NCBI GenBank assembly: GCA_009694245.1
Contig: SHVO01000001.1
Location: 19,139 to 83,138, forward strand
Direction of reading: 5' to 3'
DNA: 64,000 bases
Source of the DNA: Rhodospirillaceae bacterium
Lineage (GTDB): Bacteria; Pseudomonadota; Alphaproteobacteria; Rhodospirillales; Rhodospirillaceae
Part shown: piece by piece, positions 17,462 through 25,369 of the stretch
How the letters are laid out: each line of letters begins with the position of its first letter
Position numbering within the stretch: the stretch's first letter is position 1
Notes under the pieces: generated by a model
Told to the model about the DNA's origin: nothing
The model's database searches: none
Seen by the model: the letters and a program-made list of their open reading frames with translations, nothing else
Program-made: the position numbers and the translations under genes

Positions 17462-17545
17462 CGACGTCATTCGCGCGTAAACGGGAATCCACCGAATAGC
17501 AGAGCGCGTTGGGAAATGGGTCCCCGCTTTCGCGGGGACGACAAT
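17462..17545. repeat. REP-type intergenic palindrome (GTCCCCGC...GCGGGGAC)
   Basis: It begins gtcattcgcgcg and ends in the perfect hairpin GTCCCCGC-tttc-GCGGGGAC (17520-17539). Translated, the region gives the familiar artefact HSRVNGNP...GPRFRGDD, a marker of the widespread 'CGTCATTCCCGCGAAAGCGGGAATCC' repeat. It separates the divergent hydrolase and mazE genes. Confidence 0.75.
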
Positions 17546-17607
17546 CGTAGGCGCGAGGACGATAATGGGGGCTTGGCCGGGGGAGATCGTGCCATTGACC
17601 TAATTCA

Positions 17608-17638
17608 TAAAATGTATATCATATTAATATACATTTTA
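17608..17638 (+). promoter_or_regulatory. Perfect inverted-repeat operator of the mazEF-type module
   Basis: TAAAATGTATAT and ATATACATTTTA are perfect 12-bp arms around a 7-bp centre (catatta). The site ends three bases before the antitoxin ATG and is strikingly AT-rich for this genome. Antitoxins of the MazE/AbrB type normally repress their own operon by binding such palindromes. The palindrome is seen directly; its use as operator is inferred. The second arm probably overlaps the promoter or leader. Confidence 0.8.
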
Positions 17639-17641
17639 GGT

Positions 17642-17893
17642 ATGACCATGCCAATTCAAATTATGATTTCGAAATGGGGCAATAGCTTAGGCCTTCGTGT
17701 ACCGAAGGACATCGCGGCGCGCGTCGGTCTGACGGAAGGCGCGCGGGTAGATATCGAAACTTCCGCCGACGGCCGGATCATCGTCACCCGGTCCCGGCGG
17801 CGGTTCACACTTGACGAGCTGCTGGCGGAGATGACGCCCGAGCGCGAGCCTGGCTTGGAAGATGACGACCCGCGCGGCGAGGAACTGATCTGA
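17642..17893 (+). CDS. mazE: MazE-type antitoxin (AbrB/SpoVT fold)
   Basis: An 83-residue protein. The N-terminal swapped-hairpin DNA-binding domain reads QIMISKWGNSLGLRVPKDIAARVGLTEGARVDIE, and the acidic C-terminal tail (EMTPEREPGLEDDDPRGEELI) would wrap and inhibit the toxin. The tracked ORF begins at 17354 inside a repeat. I chose the ATG at 17642, directly after the operator palindrome; an alternative ATG is at 17648. The stop overlaps the toxin start as TGATG, which fits coupled translation. Confidence 0.92.
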   Translation: MTMPIQIMISKWGNSLGLRVPKDIAARVGLTEGARVDIETSADGRIIVTRSRRRFTLDELLAEMTPEREPGLEDDDPRGEELI

Positions 17894-18225
17894 TGGCATT
17901 GCCCGATCGCGGCAGCTTAGTCTGGATGCTTTTTTCACCTCAAGCCGGCTCCGAGCAGGCTGGACGTCGTCCCGGCATTGTGTTGACGACCGCCGCCTAT
18001 CACCAGCGCTCGCGCCTCGCCATAGTTTGTCCGATCACAAGTCGCGAGCGTGGATGGCCGATGGAGGTCAAACTGCCGCCGGGGTTGCCGATCAGCGGCG
18101 TCGTTCTAGTGGATCAGGTCAAGAGCATCGACCGCGACCTACGGCACATGGAGATCGTCGGTGTCGCCCCGCGCGAGGTGCTCGACGATATCGATGCTCG
18201 GCTGGCACCGCTGCTGAGTTTGTAA
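17893..18225 (+). CDS. mazF: MazF/PemK-family endoribonuclease toxin
   Basis: A 110-residue PemK/MazF-fold toxin expected to cleave mRNA at short sequences when freed from its antitoxin. It shows PDRGSLVWMLFSPQAGSEQAGRRPGIVLT (the GxExxxxRPxxV-like substrate pocket), IVCPITSRERGWPMEVKLP and the GVVLVDQVKSIDRD segment carrying the usual basic and acidic catalytic positions. Length is typical and no damage is visible. It is translationally coupled to the antitoxin and convergent with the class I fumarase, whose stop lies 13 bp away. Confidence 0.93.
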   Translation: MALPDRGSLVWMLFSPQAGSEQAGRRPGIVLTTAAYHQRSRLAIVCPITSRERGWPMEVKLPPGLPISGVVLVDQVKSIDRDLRHMEIVGVAPREVLDDIDARLAPLLSL

Positions 18226-18237
18226 AGCGCAGCGGAC

Positions 18238-19857
18238 TCAGAGCTGCGAGAAGAAATCATTCCCCTTGTCGTCGACGACGATGAACGCCGGAAAGTCCTC
18301 GACCTCGATTTTCCACACGGCTTCCATACCCAGCTCGCCGTATTCCAGCACTTCCACCTTCTTGATCGAGTTTTCCGCGAGCAGGGCGGCGGCACCGCCG
18401 ATGGAGCCCAAGTAGAAGCCGCCGTGTTTCTTGCAGGCCTCGGTCACGACCTTCGAGCGGTTGCCTTTTGCCAGCATCACCATGGAGCCGCCATGGGACT
18501 GAAACTCGTCGACGTAGGAATCCATGCGCCCGGCCGTGGTTGGGCCGAAGGCGCCCGAGGCATAGCCCTTGGGAGTCTTGGCCGGCCCAGCGTAATAGAT
18601 CGGATGCTGCTTGATGTAATCAGGAAGGCCCTCGCCACGGTCGACACGCTCTTTCAGCTTGGCGTGAGCGATGTCGCGCGCGACCACCATGGGGCCGGTC
18701 AATGAGACGCGGGTCTTGGTGGGGTAGCGGCTGAGGATCTTGCGGATCTCGCTCATGGGCTGGTTGAGGTCGATCTTAATGACGTCGCCGGAAAGTTTTT
18801 CACTCTTGATATCGGGCATGAACTGAACCGGGTTGGTCTCCAACTGTTCAACGTAAATGCCGTCGCGGCTGATTTTGCCCAGGATCTGACGGTCGGCGGA
18901 GCAGGACACGCCGATGCCGACCGGCACCGACGCGCCGTGGCGGGGCAGGCGGATCACGCGCACGTCGTGGCAAAAGTACTTGCCGCCGAATTGCGCGCCG
19001 ATGCCGATCTTGCGCGTCATCTCGAGGATTTCCTGCTCCATGGCCAGATCGCGGAAGGCCTGGCCGTGTACACCGCCCGTCGTGGGCAGGCCGTCGAGAT
19101 AGCGCGCCGAGGCGAGTTTCACGGTCTTCAAGGTCATCTCGGCCGAGGTGCCACCGATCACGATTGCAAGATGATAGGGCGGGCAGGCCGAAGTGCCGAT
19201 GTTCTTGACTTCAACTTCCAGAAACTTTTTCAGGCCCGCCGGATTGAGCAGGGCTTTGGTTCTTTGGAAGAGGTAAGTCTTATTGGCCGAGCCGCCGCCC
19301 TTGGCCATGAACATGAATTTGTAGGTATCGCCCGGCACGGCAAACAGGTCGATTTGCGCCGGGAGGTTGTTGCCGGTGTTCTTTTCCTCGAACAGCGACG
19401 TTGGCGACATCTGCGAATAGCGCAGATTGAGCGTGGTATAGGCCTCACACACGCCCTCGGTGATCGCTTGGGCGTCGCTACCGTCCACCCAGATCTGCTG
19501 GCCCTTCTTGCCCATGACGATGGCCGTGCCGGTGTCCTGGCACATGGGCAGCACAAAGCCGGCCGAGATGTTGGCGTTTTTCATCAATTCCAAGGCGACG
19601 AAGCGGTCGTTGGGCGAAGCCTCGGGATCGTCGAGGATGGCCCGCAGCTGCTTCAGATGCCCGGGCCTTAAGAGATGCGAAAGATCGCGAAAGGCCTCGG
19701 CGGTCAGCCGGGTAATGGCCGACGGTGCAACCGTGATGATCTCCTGGCCGCGAAACTTCTCCACCGCCACGCCGTCCGTGGAAATCTTACGGTAGGGTGT
19801 ATCGTCGCGGCCCAGAGGGAAGATTTCGGCGAAGGCTGCATCCAACATGAGCGGCAT
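18238..19857 (-). CDS. Fumarate hydratase, class I ([4Fe-4S], single-chain)
   Basis: A 539-residue homodimer-type fumarase of the FumA/FumB family, oxygen-sensitive and unrelated to FumC. Candidate cluster cysteines are in [12 protein letters not shown] (near 105), [11 protein letters not shown] (near 221) and [12 protein letters not shown] (near 317). The C-terminal domain carries [29 protein letters not shown]. The length fits the fused alpha-beta form. It lies 60 bp downstream of sspB on the same strand. Having both fumarase classes in one window suggests a switch with oxygen or iron supply, as known in other bacteria. Confidence 0.96.
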   Translation of the reverse strand: MPLMLDAAFAEIFPLGRDDTPYRKISTDGVAVEKFRGQEIITVAPSAITRLTAEAFRDLSHLLRPGHLKQLRAILDDPEASPNDRFVALELMKNANISAGFVLPMCQDTGTAIVMGKKGQQIWVDGSDAQAITEGVCEAYTTLNLRYSQMSPTSLFEEKNTGNNLPAQIDLFAVPGDTYKFMFMAKGGGSANKTYLFQRTKALLNPAGLKKFLEVEVKNIGTSACPPYHLAIVIGGTSAEMTLKTVKLASARYLDGLPTTGGVHGQAFRDLAMEQEILEMTRKIGIGAQFGGKYFCHDVRVIRLPRHGASVPVGIGVSCSADRQILGKISRDGIYVEQLETNPVQFMPDIKSEKLSGDVIKIDLNQPMSEIRKILSRYPTKTRVSLTGPMVVARDIAHAKLKERVDRGEGLPDYIKQHPIYYAGPAKTPKGYASGAFGPTTAGRMDSYVDEFQSHGGSMVMLAKGNRSKVVTEACKKHGGFYLGSIGGAAALLAENSIKKVEVLEYGELGMEAVWKIEVEDFPAFIVVDDKGNDFFSQL

Positions 19858-19917
19858 CCGTGTTTGGGAGGTGCTTGCGGGTGGGGGCGGGATCGCGGCG
19901 GCTAAACGGCGGCGCGT

Positions 19918-20508
19918 TTACTTCTTTCGAAAGGCATCCAGCGTCACAACCTTGCTTGCTGCGTCTTCCTCGGTTTCGGCACTTACAGCCGCGAGCGAGG
20001 CGCCCGTGCTCGGCGACGGCGTGGCCATGCGGCCGCGTTTCAGGCGTTGGGAAACCTTTGCCGAGTCCACCGGCAGCATCTCGTCCATGGGTGGATCGCC
20101 GGCGTCGTCGTTTTCGGCATCCGCATCCTCGTCGGCGCCCGAGCGTTCCTCGAATTCGACATGAAATTGCAGGCCGAACTTGGCGTGGGGATCGGCGAAG
20201 GCGGTTACGGCGGCGAACGGAATCACCAGTCGCTGGTTGACGCCATTAAAACTGAGGGCAATTTCAAAATACTCCTCGTGCACGGCAAGGTCCCAGAATT
20301 GGTGCTGGAGGACAATGGTCATTTCACTGGGGTGCAGGGCCCTAATACTGGCGGCGATTTGCACGCCAGGCGCGGTCGTATCGAAGGTGATGTAAAAGTG
20401 GTGGGCGCCCGGCAATCCTTGCGCCGCGGTGATCTTGAGCGCTTGATGCAAGACGCCGCGCAGCGCGTCTTCGACCATGCGCTCATAGCTGAGTGACGTG
20501 ATATCCAT
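19918..20508 (-). CDS. sspB: SspB-family ClpXP adaptor
   Basis: About 196 residues. The N-terminal SspB fold spans residues 1-135: YERMVEDALRGVLHQALK, HHFYITFDTTAPGVQI, MTIVLQHQFWDLAVHEEYFEIALSFNG, LVIPFAAVTAFADPHAKFGLQF. A long acidic linker and a short conserved C-terminal tail (KVVTLDAFRKK) follow; that tail type docks on the ClpX N-domain. SspB tethers ssrA-tagged proteins to ClpXP. The start was set at the ATG at 20508; an in-frame ATG at 20538 adds ten residues and cannot be excluded. The gene for the tag itself (tmRNA) is about 150 bp upstream on the same strand. Confidence 0.92.
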   Translation of the reverse strand: MDITSLSYERMVEDALRGVLHQALKITAAQGLPGAHHFYITFDTTAPGVQIAASIRALHPSEMTIVLQHQFWDLAVHEEYFEIALSFNGVNQRLVIPFAAVTAFADPHAKFGLQFHVEFEERSGADEDADAENDDAGDPPMDEMLPVDSAKVSQRLKRGRMATPSPSTGASLAAVSAETEEDAASKVVTLDAFRKK

Positions 20509-20654
20509 TGTTTCCGAAAAGTCTTTGCGCCGCGTCATGCGGCGTCACTTAAGCGAAGTACGGTTGCTGATGTATGCATTCTCCCCGGGACGGGCGTCCG
20601 GTTCAATCGAATTTAGGTCGGTTACCGCCGGTGACTTATGACGATCTGAGGAGA

Positions 20655-20979
20655 AAGTGGGGGGGCTTCTGTTGCCCGGTGCCCCCCCGAACCGCGCTTT
20701 GGACGTATATTACCTAGCGGCCGTTAGGCAGCGAGGCGAACGTCCTCAACGAGTGCAACGTTGTCGTTGGCACTTTTAGATATGACCCGATAACGGTGGA
20801 ATCATGCCGGGAACAGCTACTGTCTTTACTGCGCACGTCGAGCCTAATTCGCCCCCATAAGGTCCCGGTGGAAACTTGCATTCCGCACCGGGCGAATTTG
20901 GTGGAGGCGCCGGGTACTGCCCCCGGGTCCGCTACGCCTATGCCACAGCAGGTTTAGCGCCATAGCCGCTTGCGCGGCA
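20655..20979 (-). ncRNA. ssrA: Two-piece (permuted) transfer-messenger RNA
   Basis: The minus strand carries the acceptor piece first, with T-arm/acceptor GCAGTACCCGGCGCC-TCCACCA ending at 20899. Then comes an intervening segment of about 42 nt, and the coding piece beginning GGGGGCGAATTAGGCTCGAC at 20856. The GGGGGCG start pairs with CGCCTCC to rebuild the 7-bp acceptor stem. The tag frame 20724-20771 reads ANDNVALVEDVRLAA-stop. A GC hairpin (GGGGGGC/GCCCCCC) closes the 3' end near 20655. A TATATT at 20985-20990 would be the -10 of its promoter and sets the approximate 5' end. tmRNA rescues stalled ribosomes and marks the product for ClpXP. The outer ends are approximate. Confidence 0.93.
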
Positions 20980-21104
20980 CAGTCAATATAGGGCGTTCAG
21001 GGTGCTTTAGCTACCTTTGCCCGTCCAGGCTCGCTGAAAACTCACTTTCCCCAAGGCGTTACGGGCACATGGGCGCGCCGGGCGATTGGCGCTATAAGAC
21101 GTCT

Positions 21105-21899
21105 ATGCAGCAATATCTTGATTTACTCGACCTCGTTCTTCGGTCGGGTGTGAAGAAGCCCGACCGTACGGGAACCGGCACGCTCAGCGTGTTCGGTCAC
21201 CAGATGCGCTTCGACTTAGCGGCTGGATTTCCGCTGCTGACGACCAAGAAGTTGCACGTCAAGTCGATCATCGTAGAACTGCTCTGGTTCCTGAAGGGCG
21301 ATACCAATGTCGCTTACCTCAAGAAGAACGGCGTTTCGATCTGGAACGAATGGGCGGATGACAACGGCGATTTGGGGCCGGTTTACGGCCACCAGTGGCG
21401 GTCGTGGCCTACGCCCGACGGGGGAAAGATCGATCAAATCGCGGCCGTCATCTCTGGCCTCAAGAAAAATCCCGATAGCCGCCGGCATATCGTTACGGCC
21501 TGGAACCCGGCCGATGTCGAACGGATGGCGCTGCCGCCTTGCCACTGTCTATTTCAGTTCTATGTCGCCGACGGCAGGCTTTCGTGTCAGCTTTATCAAC
21601 GCAGCGCCGATATTTTTCTGGGGGTGCCGTTCAACATCGCGTCCTATGCGCTGCTGACGCAAATGGTGGCGCGCGTGACCGGGTTAAAGCCCGGCGAATT
21701 TATCCACACCCTCGGAGATGCTCACATCTACGCCAATCACCTGGAACAGGCGCATGCCCAGCTCGCGCGGGCGCCACGGGTCTTGCCGCGGCTGCATATC
21801 AATCCAGCCATCACCGACATCTTTGGGTTCGCCTACGGCGACGTCACCCTGGAAAACTACGATCCGCATCCGCACATCGCGGCTAAAGTCGCGGTTTAG
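21105..21899 (+). CDS. thyA: Thymidylate synthase
   Basis: A 264-residue ThyA, the same length as the Escherichia coli enzyme. It methylates dUMP to dTMP using 5,10-methylene-tetrahydrofolate. Visible motifs: [39 protein letters not shown], the catalytic cysteine in [36 protein letters not shown] and HIYANHLEQ. The tracked ORF begins 45 codons upstream in the tmRNA promoter region; the ATG at 21105 ([12 protein letters not shown]) gives the family start. It is divergent from ssrA. folA follows after a small gene on the opposite strand. Confidence 0.97.
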   Translation: MQQYLDLLDLVLRSGVKKPDRTGTGTLSVFGHQMRFDLAAGFPLLTTKKLHVKSIIVELLWFLKGDTNVAYLKKNGVSIWNEWADDNGDLGPVYGHQWRSWPTPDGGKIDQIAAVISGLKKNPDSRRHIVTAWNPADVERMALPPCHCLFQFYVADGRLSCQLYQRSADIFLGVPFNIASYALLTQMVARVTGLKPGEFIHTLGDAHIYANHLEQAHAQLARAPRVLPRLHINPAITDIFGFAYGDVTLENYDPHPHIAAKVAV

Positions 21900-21995
21900 C
21901 AATCATTCTTGGCTAAAAAAGAGAACGGCGCCGGTCCCGAGTGTCGCAAACGGCGCCGGTCGGGAAGAGGGTCCGGTCACTACTGCTTTTTGTGA

Positions 21996-22283
21996 CTACT
22001 TCTTTTTATTCTTTTCCTGATAGGCAGCGATGATTTCCTTGAATTTGGCGGTCGCCTCATTGAATTCCTTATTGATGCAGTCGCTGAAATCGATGAACTT
22101 GGTTTGAAATTCATCGAAATTGACGGCGATCAGTTCCATCTCTTTGCCGGTTAGCTTCGCGCCTTCGCCGGCAATGACGGGAGCAATTGGCTTCACACCG
22201 CAATCGGCGGCAGCCCAAGCGCCGCTTGTTCCCAGCATTGTCAGAGCCGCGGCAGCCCCGAAAATCATTATCGCCCGATTCAT
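21996..22283 (-). CDS. Small exported protein of unknown function
   Basis: A 95-residue protein with a clear signal peptide (MNRAIMIFGAAAALTMLGTSGAWAAA) and a short mature part with two cysteines (DCGVKP, FSDCINKEF) and a lysine-rich end (YQEKNKKK). I chose the ATG at 22283, with AGAGGAAA upstream, rather than the tracked 22319. The two cysteines could form one disulfide in the periplasm. No family was recognised. It is convergent with thyA and divergent from folA. Confidence 0.6.
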   Translation of the reverse strand: MNRAIMIFGAAAALTMLGTSGAWAAADCGVKPIAPVIAGEGAKLTGKEMELIAVNFDEFQTKFIDFSDCINKEFNEATAKFKEIIAAYQEKNKKK

Positions 22284-22535
22284 GGATTTTTCCTCTTTGC
22301 AAACCTTGTTCTGAAACAAATGTTCTCAAACCTTCGCCCGGCATTCCGACCCCGGGCCGATCGGGCGGGAAACGTTCCCGCCTCAAGCTGACTCACCCGC
22401 AGCGATAGCGTAAGTCTAACACGTGATTTTCCGGGAAGTCTAATTCCCTTCTAACCGATATGTCACGTATCCCATGGGAATGTGGTATTTTCACGCAGAG
22501 TTTAAGGCGGCCGCGCGGCAAGGGAAAATGCAGTC

Positions 22536-23093
22536 ATGGCGGTGGAAAATATCCTCGGCCCGCCCGTCCGGATAGCCTTGGTGGTGGCCCGTGCCGAGAA
22601 TGGGGTTATCGGCAGGGACGGCAAGCTGCCCTGGCATATCTCAGCCGAGCTGCAATATTTCAAGCGCCTGACGCTGGGCAAGCCGGTGATCATGGGCCGC
22701 AAGACCTATGAATCGATCGGGAGGCCATTGCCGCGCCGCACAAATATCGTGGTAACCCGGGACCGGCACTGGCAGGCCGCTGGCCTGGCCGTCGCCCCGG
22801 ATCTGCCGACAGCCTTTGCACTGGCTTACGAAGACGCCCACCGAACCGGCGCCGACGAGATCATGGTCATTGGCGGCGCCGATATCTACCGCCAGGCCTT
22901 GGACCGAGCCGACCGGGTTTATCTGACCGAAGTCCACAGCGTCTTCGAGGGCGACACGGTTCTTGAACTCGACCTATCGTCAAATTGGCGGGAGGGTTCG
23001 CGAGAGCGCCATCGAGCAGACTCGGTGGGCGGACCGGAGTTCAGTTTCGTGATCCTGGACCGCGTGCCCGTCACCGCTTCCGAGCTGGGCTAA
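22536..23093 (+). CDS. folA: Dihydrofolate reductase
   Basis: About 185 residues. It reduces dihydrofolate to tetrahydrofolate with NADPH and so closes the cycle opened by ThyA. Motifs: ENGVIGRDGKLPWHISAELQYFK, VIMGRKTYESIGRPLPRRTNIVVTR and EIMVIGGADIYRQALDRADRVYLTEV. The acid in the active site is Glu38 (ISAEL) where many bacterial enzymes have Asp. The ATG at 22536 has a short N-terminal extension relative to Escherichia coli. thyA and folA are near neighbours in many bacteria. Confidence 0.95.
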   Translation: MAVENILGPPVRIALVVARAENGVIGRDGKLPWHISAELQYFKRLTLGKPVIMGRKTYESIGRPLPRRTNIVVTRDRHWQAAGLAVAPDLPTAFALAYEDAHRTGADEIMVIGGADIYRQALDRADRVYLTEVHSVFEGDTVLELDLSSNWREGSRERHRADSVGGPEFSFVILDRVPVTASELG

Positions 23094-23104
23094 GTGTCGG
23101 CCGA

Positions 23105-25243
23105 TTATGGCGTTAGGCGGCAGGCCGCGGTCATATCGGAGACGACGCGGGCAGCTTTGTTCGTCATGAGATGCTGGAGATAGCCGGAAAAGACAGCATC
23201 GGCCCGGACGTTGTAGTGGTAGACGCCATTCGGCGAAAAACCCGCCGCGGCTTCAAGCGCGGGCATGGCCACAACCTTCTGGCTGTTGGCCGCGATTGTG
23301 CCTGTCGGGAAAGTTCCGAGCCGCTGGCCGCTCTGGGCATTGTAAATGCCCAGAGCCGGCGAAATATTACCGGCTCCGGTATTGTGAAACACAACCGTAG
23401 AAGGATATCCGCTATCCATCAGCGACGAGTGCACATTGGTGAGGGTCGTCTGGCCGCTCGACTGAGAATCACAGGTGCTGAGATTGGTGAGGATCCCATC
23501 GGTCTTTTGCCAGAGGACGTTCTGGAAAGTGCCGGTAAAGGTCGGCCGCACCGAAATCGAATAGGCCGCAGACTTGGTGAAAGTCGCGCTGGCGTTGTTT
23601 TCAATCTCCTCGATTGAAAACTGGCGCGAACTGCCGCCGGGCAGGTTTGGACTTCTCCAAGTGGCAAGCGTCGTGCCGGTGGCATAATCCGCGAGCACGA
23701 CATCGACGGTGCCCTGAGAGGCTCCGGCATTGTAAAAGCGCAGGTACGACACCATGGCGGCTTGCGCTGATCCGAAGATGCTGGCGACGCGCAGGCCCGC
23801 AACCGACGCCGCGGCAGCGCTACTACCAGGCGTCCAACTGACCCAGCCGCTGACGAGTGTCTGATTCCATGAATCGTACCAGGGCCCGCCGCCCTGGTCG
23901 TCGAGATCTTCCGCATAGGAGAGCGAGCCTACGAGATAACGTTGGTTCGTACCCGGATCTATATAGAAGAATGCACCGCCGGAATTGCCGCCGGAGGCGT
24001 CGACATGAAATTCGCGGACGTGTAAAGAACGATAGCTGAAAAAAGACGTCGAGGTTTCGCCACCCGAGTCGGAATAGAGACCGTAGGCGTCTTTGTTCTG
24101 GATTTTCCCCGGATAGCCGGCGCTCGTGATGGGTGACGACGTACTGCTAAAGAGGACCGGCATAAACGTCGCCGTGTGCGTGAACGGCGTTTTGAATTCC
24201 AGTGCAGCGAGGTCATGTCGATAGTCGGTGATCAGGTAGGAATCCTGGCCTGACATCTGCGCCCACTGCGCGGTGGTCTGCACCGAAGCGATGTCCGACT
24301 TGAGTCCATATGGACGGATGGGAATGTCGTCACCCAGGGTGGCTTGGTTTTGGCCGGGATAGACCCGGGCCGAAGCTATATAGCCGCCACGACCGTTGTT
24401 GTGGACGCAGTGCCCGGCCGTCAGAGCGACGTAAGGGCTGACGAGAGTCGCGCTACAGCGGAAGCTTTTGCCGTTCGGATAGGTTGCAGACAAATAGGCC
24501 ATCGCGTTCCACGGATACACTTGCGCGTTGACAACCTGCTCGCGGTCTTCGACGCTGGTTGTTGCCGGCGTCTCATGGTCGCGGGCACTCCCGCTCGACG
24601 CCAGATTGCGCGCGCGTTCCCGCTCGGAGCCGGGCGCCGCACCGGTGCCGATGTCGGCCAAATCCTTTCCGGAGGGTAGTGGCGGCAGGTCCGGTAAGCC
24701 CGATGACTTTTCCGCAGTGTTATTGGTATCAGCCGGAGGGGAGGGCTTGCGAAGCCGTTTAAGCGGCTCGGGTTGAACGTTGGCCGGTTCGATGGCCTCG
24801 GGCCGAGCGGCATGTTCCGCCGACGACGCGCGCTCCGCGGTATCTGCGATCGGCGCGTCCACGGCAAAAGAACTGGTGAGAAACGTTACCGCCTCGTCGC
24901 GAGCGAGCTGCCGCGTCGTCGGGCGCACGAGACTGATGCAGGCAAGTCGCGGCTGCGCATCTGCGCGGACAAAGCTCTCGTACCATTCGTTGTAGCTGCC
25001 GTTGATCACCTGGCCGATGTGGCGGGTGTCAGCCGGCGCGGCTTGCGGCACGGCGGCGCAGTCGTACGACGACATGTCGGGTAGGTGGGGAAGAGCCTGG
25101 GATGGGCTCTGTGCAGTAGCGCTTCGAGCAACCAGACACAGATTTCCAATTGCCCCGGCGCTGAACAGGAGCGCCACGGCGCCGCGGCCGAGCAAAATAG
25201 TTGCGGCGCCTTCGCGGGGGTAGGATAGATTCATGGATTCCAA
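23105..25243 (-). CDS. Exported trypsin/V8-like (S1 family) serine protease with C-terminal extension
   Basis: A 712-residue secreted protein. A hydrophobic leader (AVALLFSAGAIGNLCLVARSATAQS) is followed by a proline- and glutamate-rich linker of about 130 residues. The S1-fold protease domain comes next: ALTAGHCVHN (His near 277), YRHDLAALEF (Asp near 342) and VDASGGNSGGAFF (Ser near 420), a glutamyl-endopeptidase-like arrangement. About 220 C-terminal residues are beta-rich and repetitive in character (VSYLRFYNAGASQGTVDV, STVVFHNTGAGNISPALGIYN), perhaps two related beta-sandwich modules. The substrate is unknown. Two possible starts lie nine bases apart at 25243 and 25234. Confidence 0.85.
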   Translation of the reverse strand: MESMNLSYPREGAATILLGRGAVALLFSAGAIGNLCLVARSATAQSPSQALPHLPDMSSYDCAAVPQAAPADTRHIGQVINGSYNEWYESFVRADAQPRLACISLVRPTTRQLARDEAVTFLTSSFAVDAPIADTAERASSAEHAARPEAIEPANVQPEPLKRLRKPSPPADTNNTAEKSSGLPDLPPLPSGKDLADIGTGAAPGSERERARNLASSGSARDHETPATTSVEDREQVVNAQVYPWNAMAYLSATYPNGKSFRCSATLVSPYVALTAGHCVHNNGRGGYIASARVYPGQNQATLGDDIPIRPYGLKSDIASVQTTAQWAQMSGQDSYLITDYRHDLAALEFKTPFTHTATFMPVLFSSTSSPITSAGYPGKIQNKDAYGLYSDSGGETSTSFFSYRSLHVREFHVDASGGNSGGAFFYIDPGTNQRYLVGSLSYAEDLDDQGGGPWYDSWNQTLVSGWVSWTPGSSAAAASVAGLRVASIFGSAQAAMVSYLRFYNAGASQGTVDVVLADYATGTTLATWRSPNLPGGSSRQFSIEEIENNASATFTKSAAYSISVRPTFTGTFQNVLWQKTDGILTNLSTCDSQSSGQTTLTNVHSSLMDSGYPSTVVFHNTGAGNISPALGIYNAQSGQRLGTFPTGTIAANSQKVVAMPALEAAAGFSPNGVYHYNVRADAVFSGYLQHLMTNKAARVVSDMTAACRLTP

Positions 25244-25347
25244 GATACTCCGCCGGCAAACCCAACTCCGGCCCTAAATTAGTACCTTTCGCCGCGAATG
25301 GCGATATGGAACTAAGGCCCCGGAGGAGCTGGTGAAAACCCCTATTC

Positions 25348-25367
25348 TTGGCCGATTTCACGGCCAA
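25348..25367 (-). terminator. Possible hairpin after mrp
   Basis: TTGGCCG and CGGCCAA form a 7-bp stem with a 6-nt loop three bases beyond the mrp stop. There is no U-run directly after it on the minus strand, so it may only stabilise the 3' end. Confidence 0.3.
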
Positions 25368-25369
25368 AA

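Noticed and set aside
17354-17641. N-terminal extension of the antitoxin ORF
   Set aside because: It is a translation of the hydrolase antisense strand and a REP-type repeat (HSRVNGNP, GPRFRGDD artefact); the operator and ATG at 17642 mark the real start.
20970-21104. 45-residue N-terminal extension of thyA
   Set aside because: It overlaps the tmRNA promoter, and the downstream ATG gives the exact family length of 264 residues.
21910-21970. Duplicated acggcgccggt near the end of thyA as a terminator
   Set aside because: The two copies are near-palindromic direct repeats, but no convincing stem followed by a T-run can be drawn.
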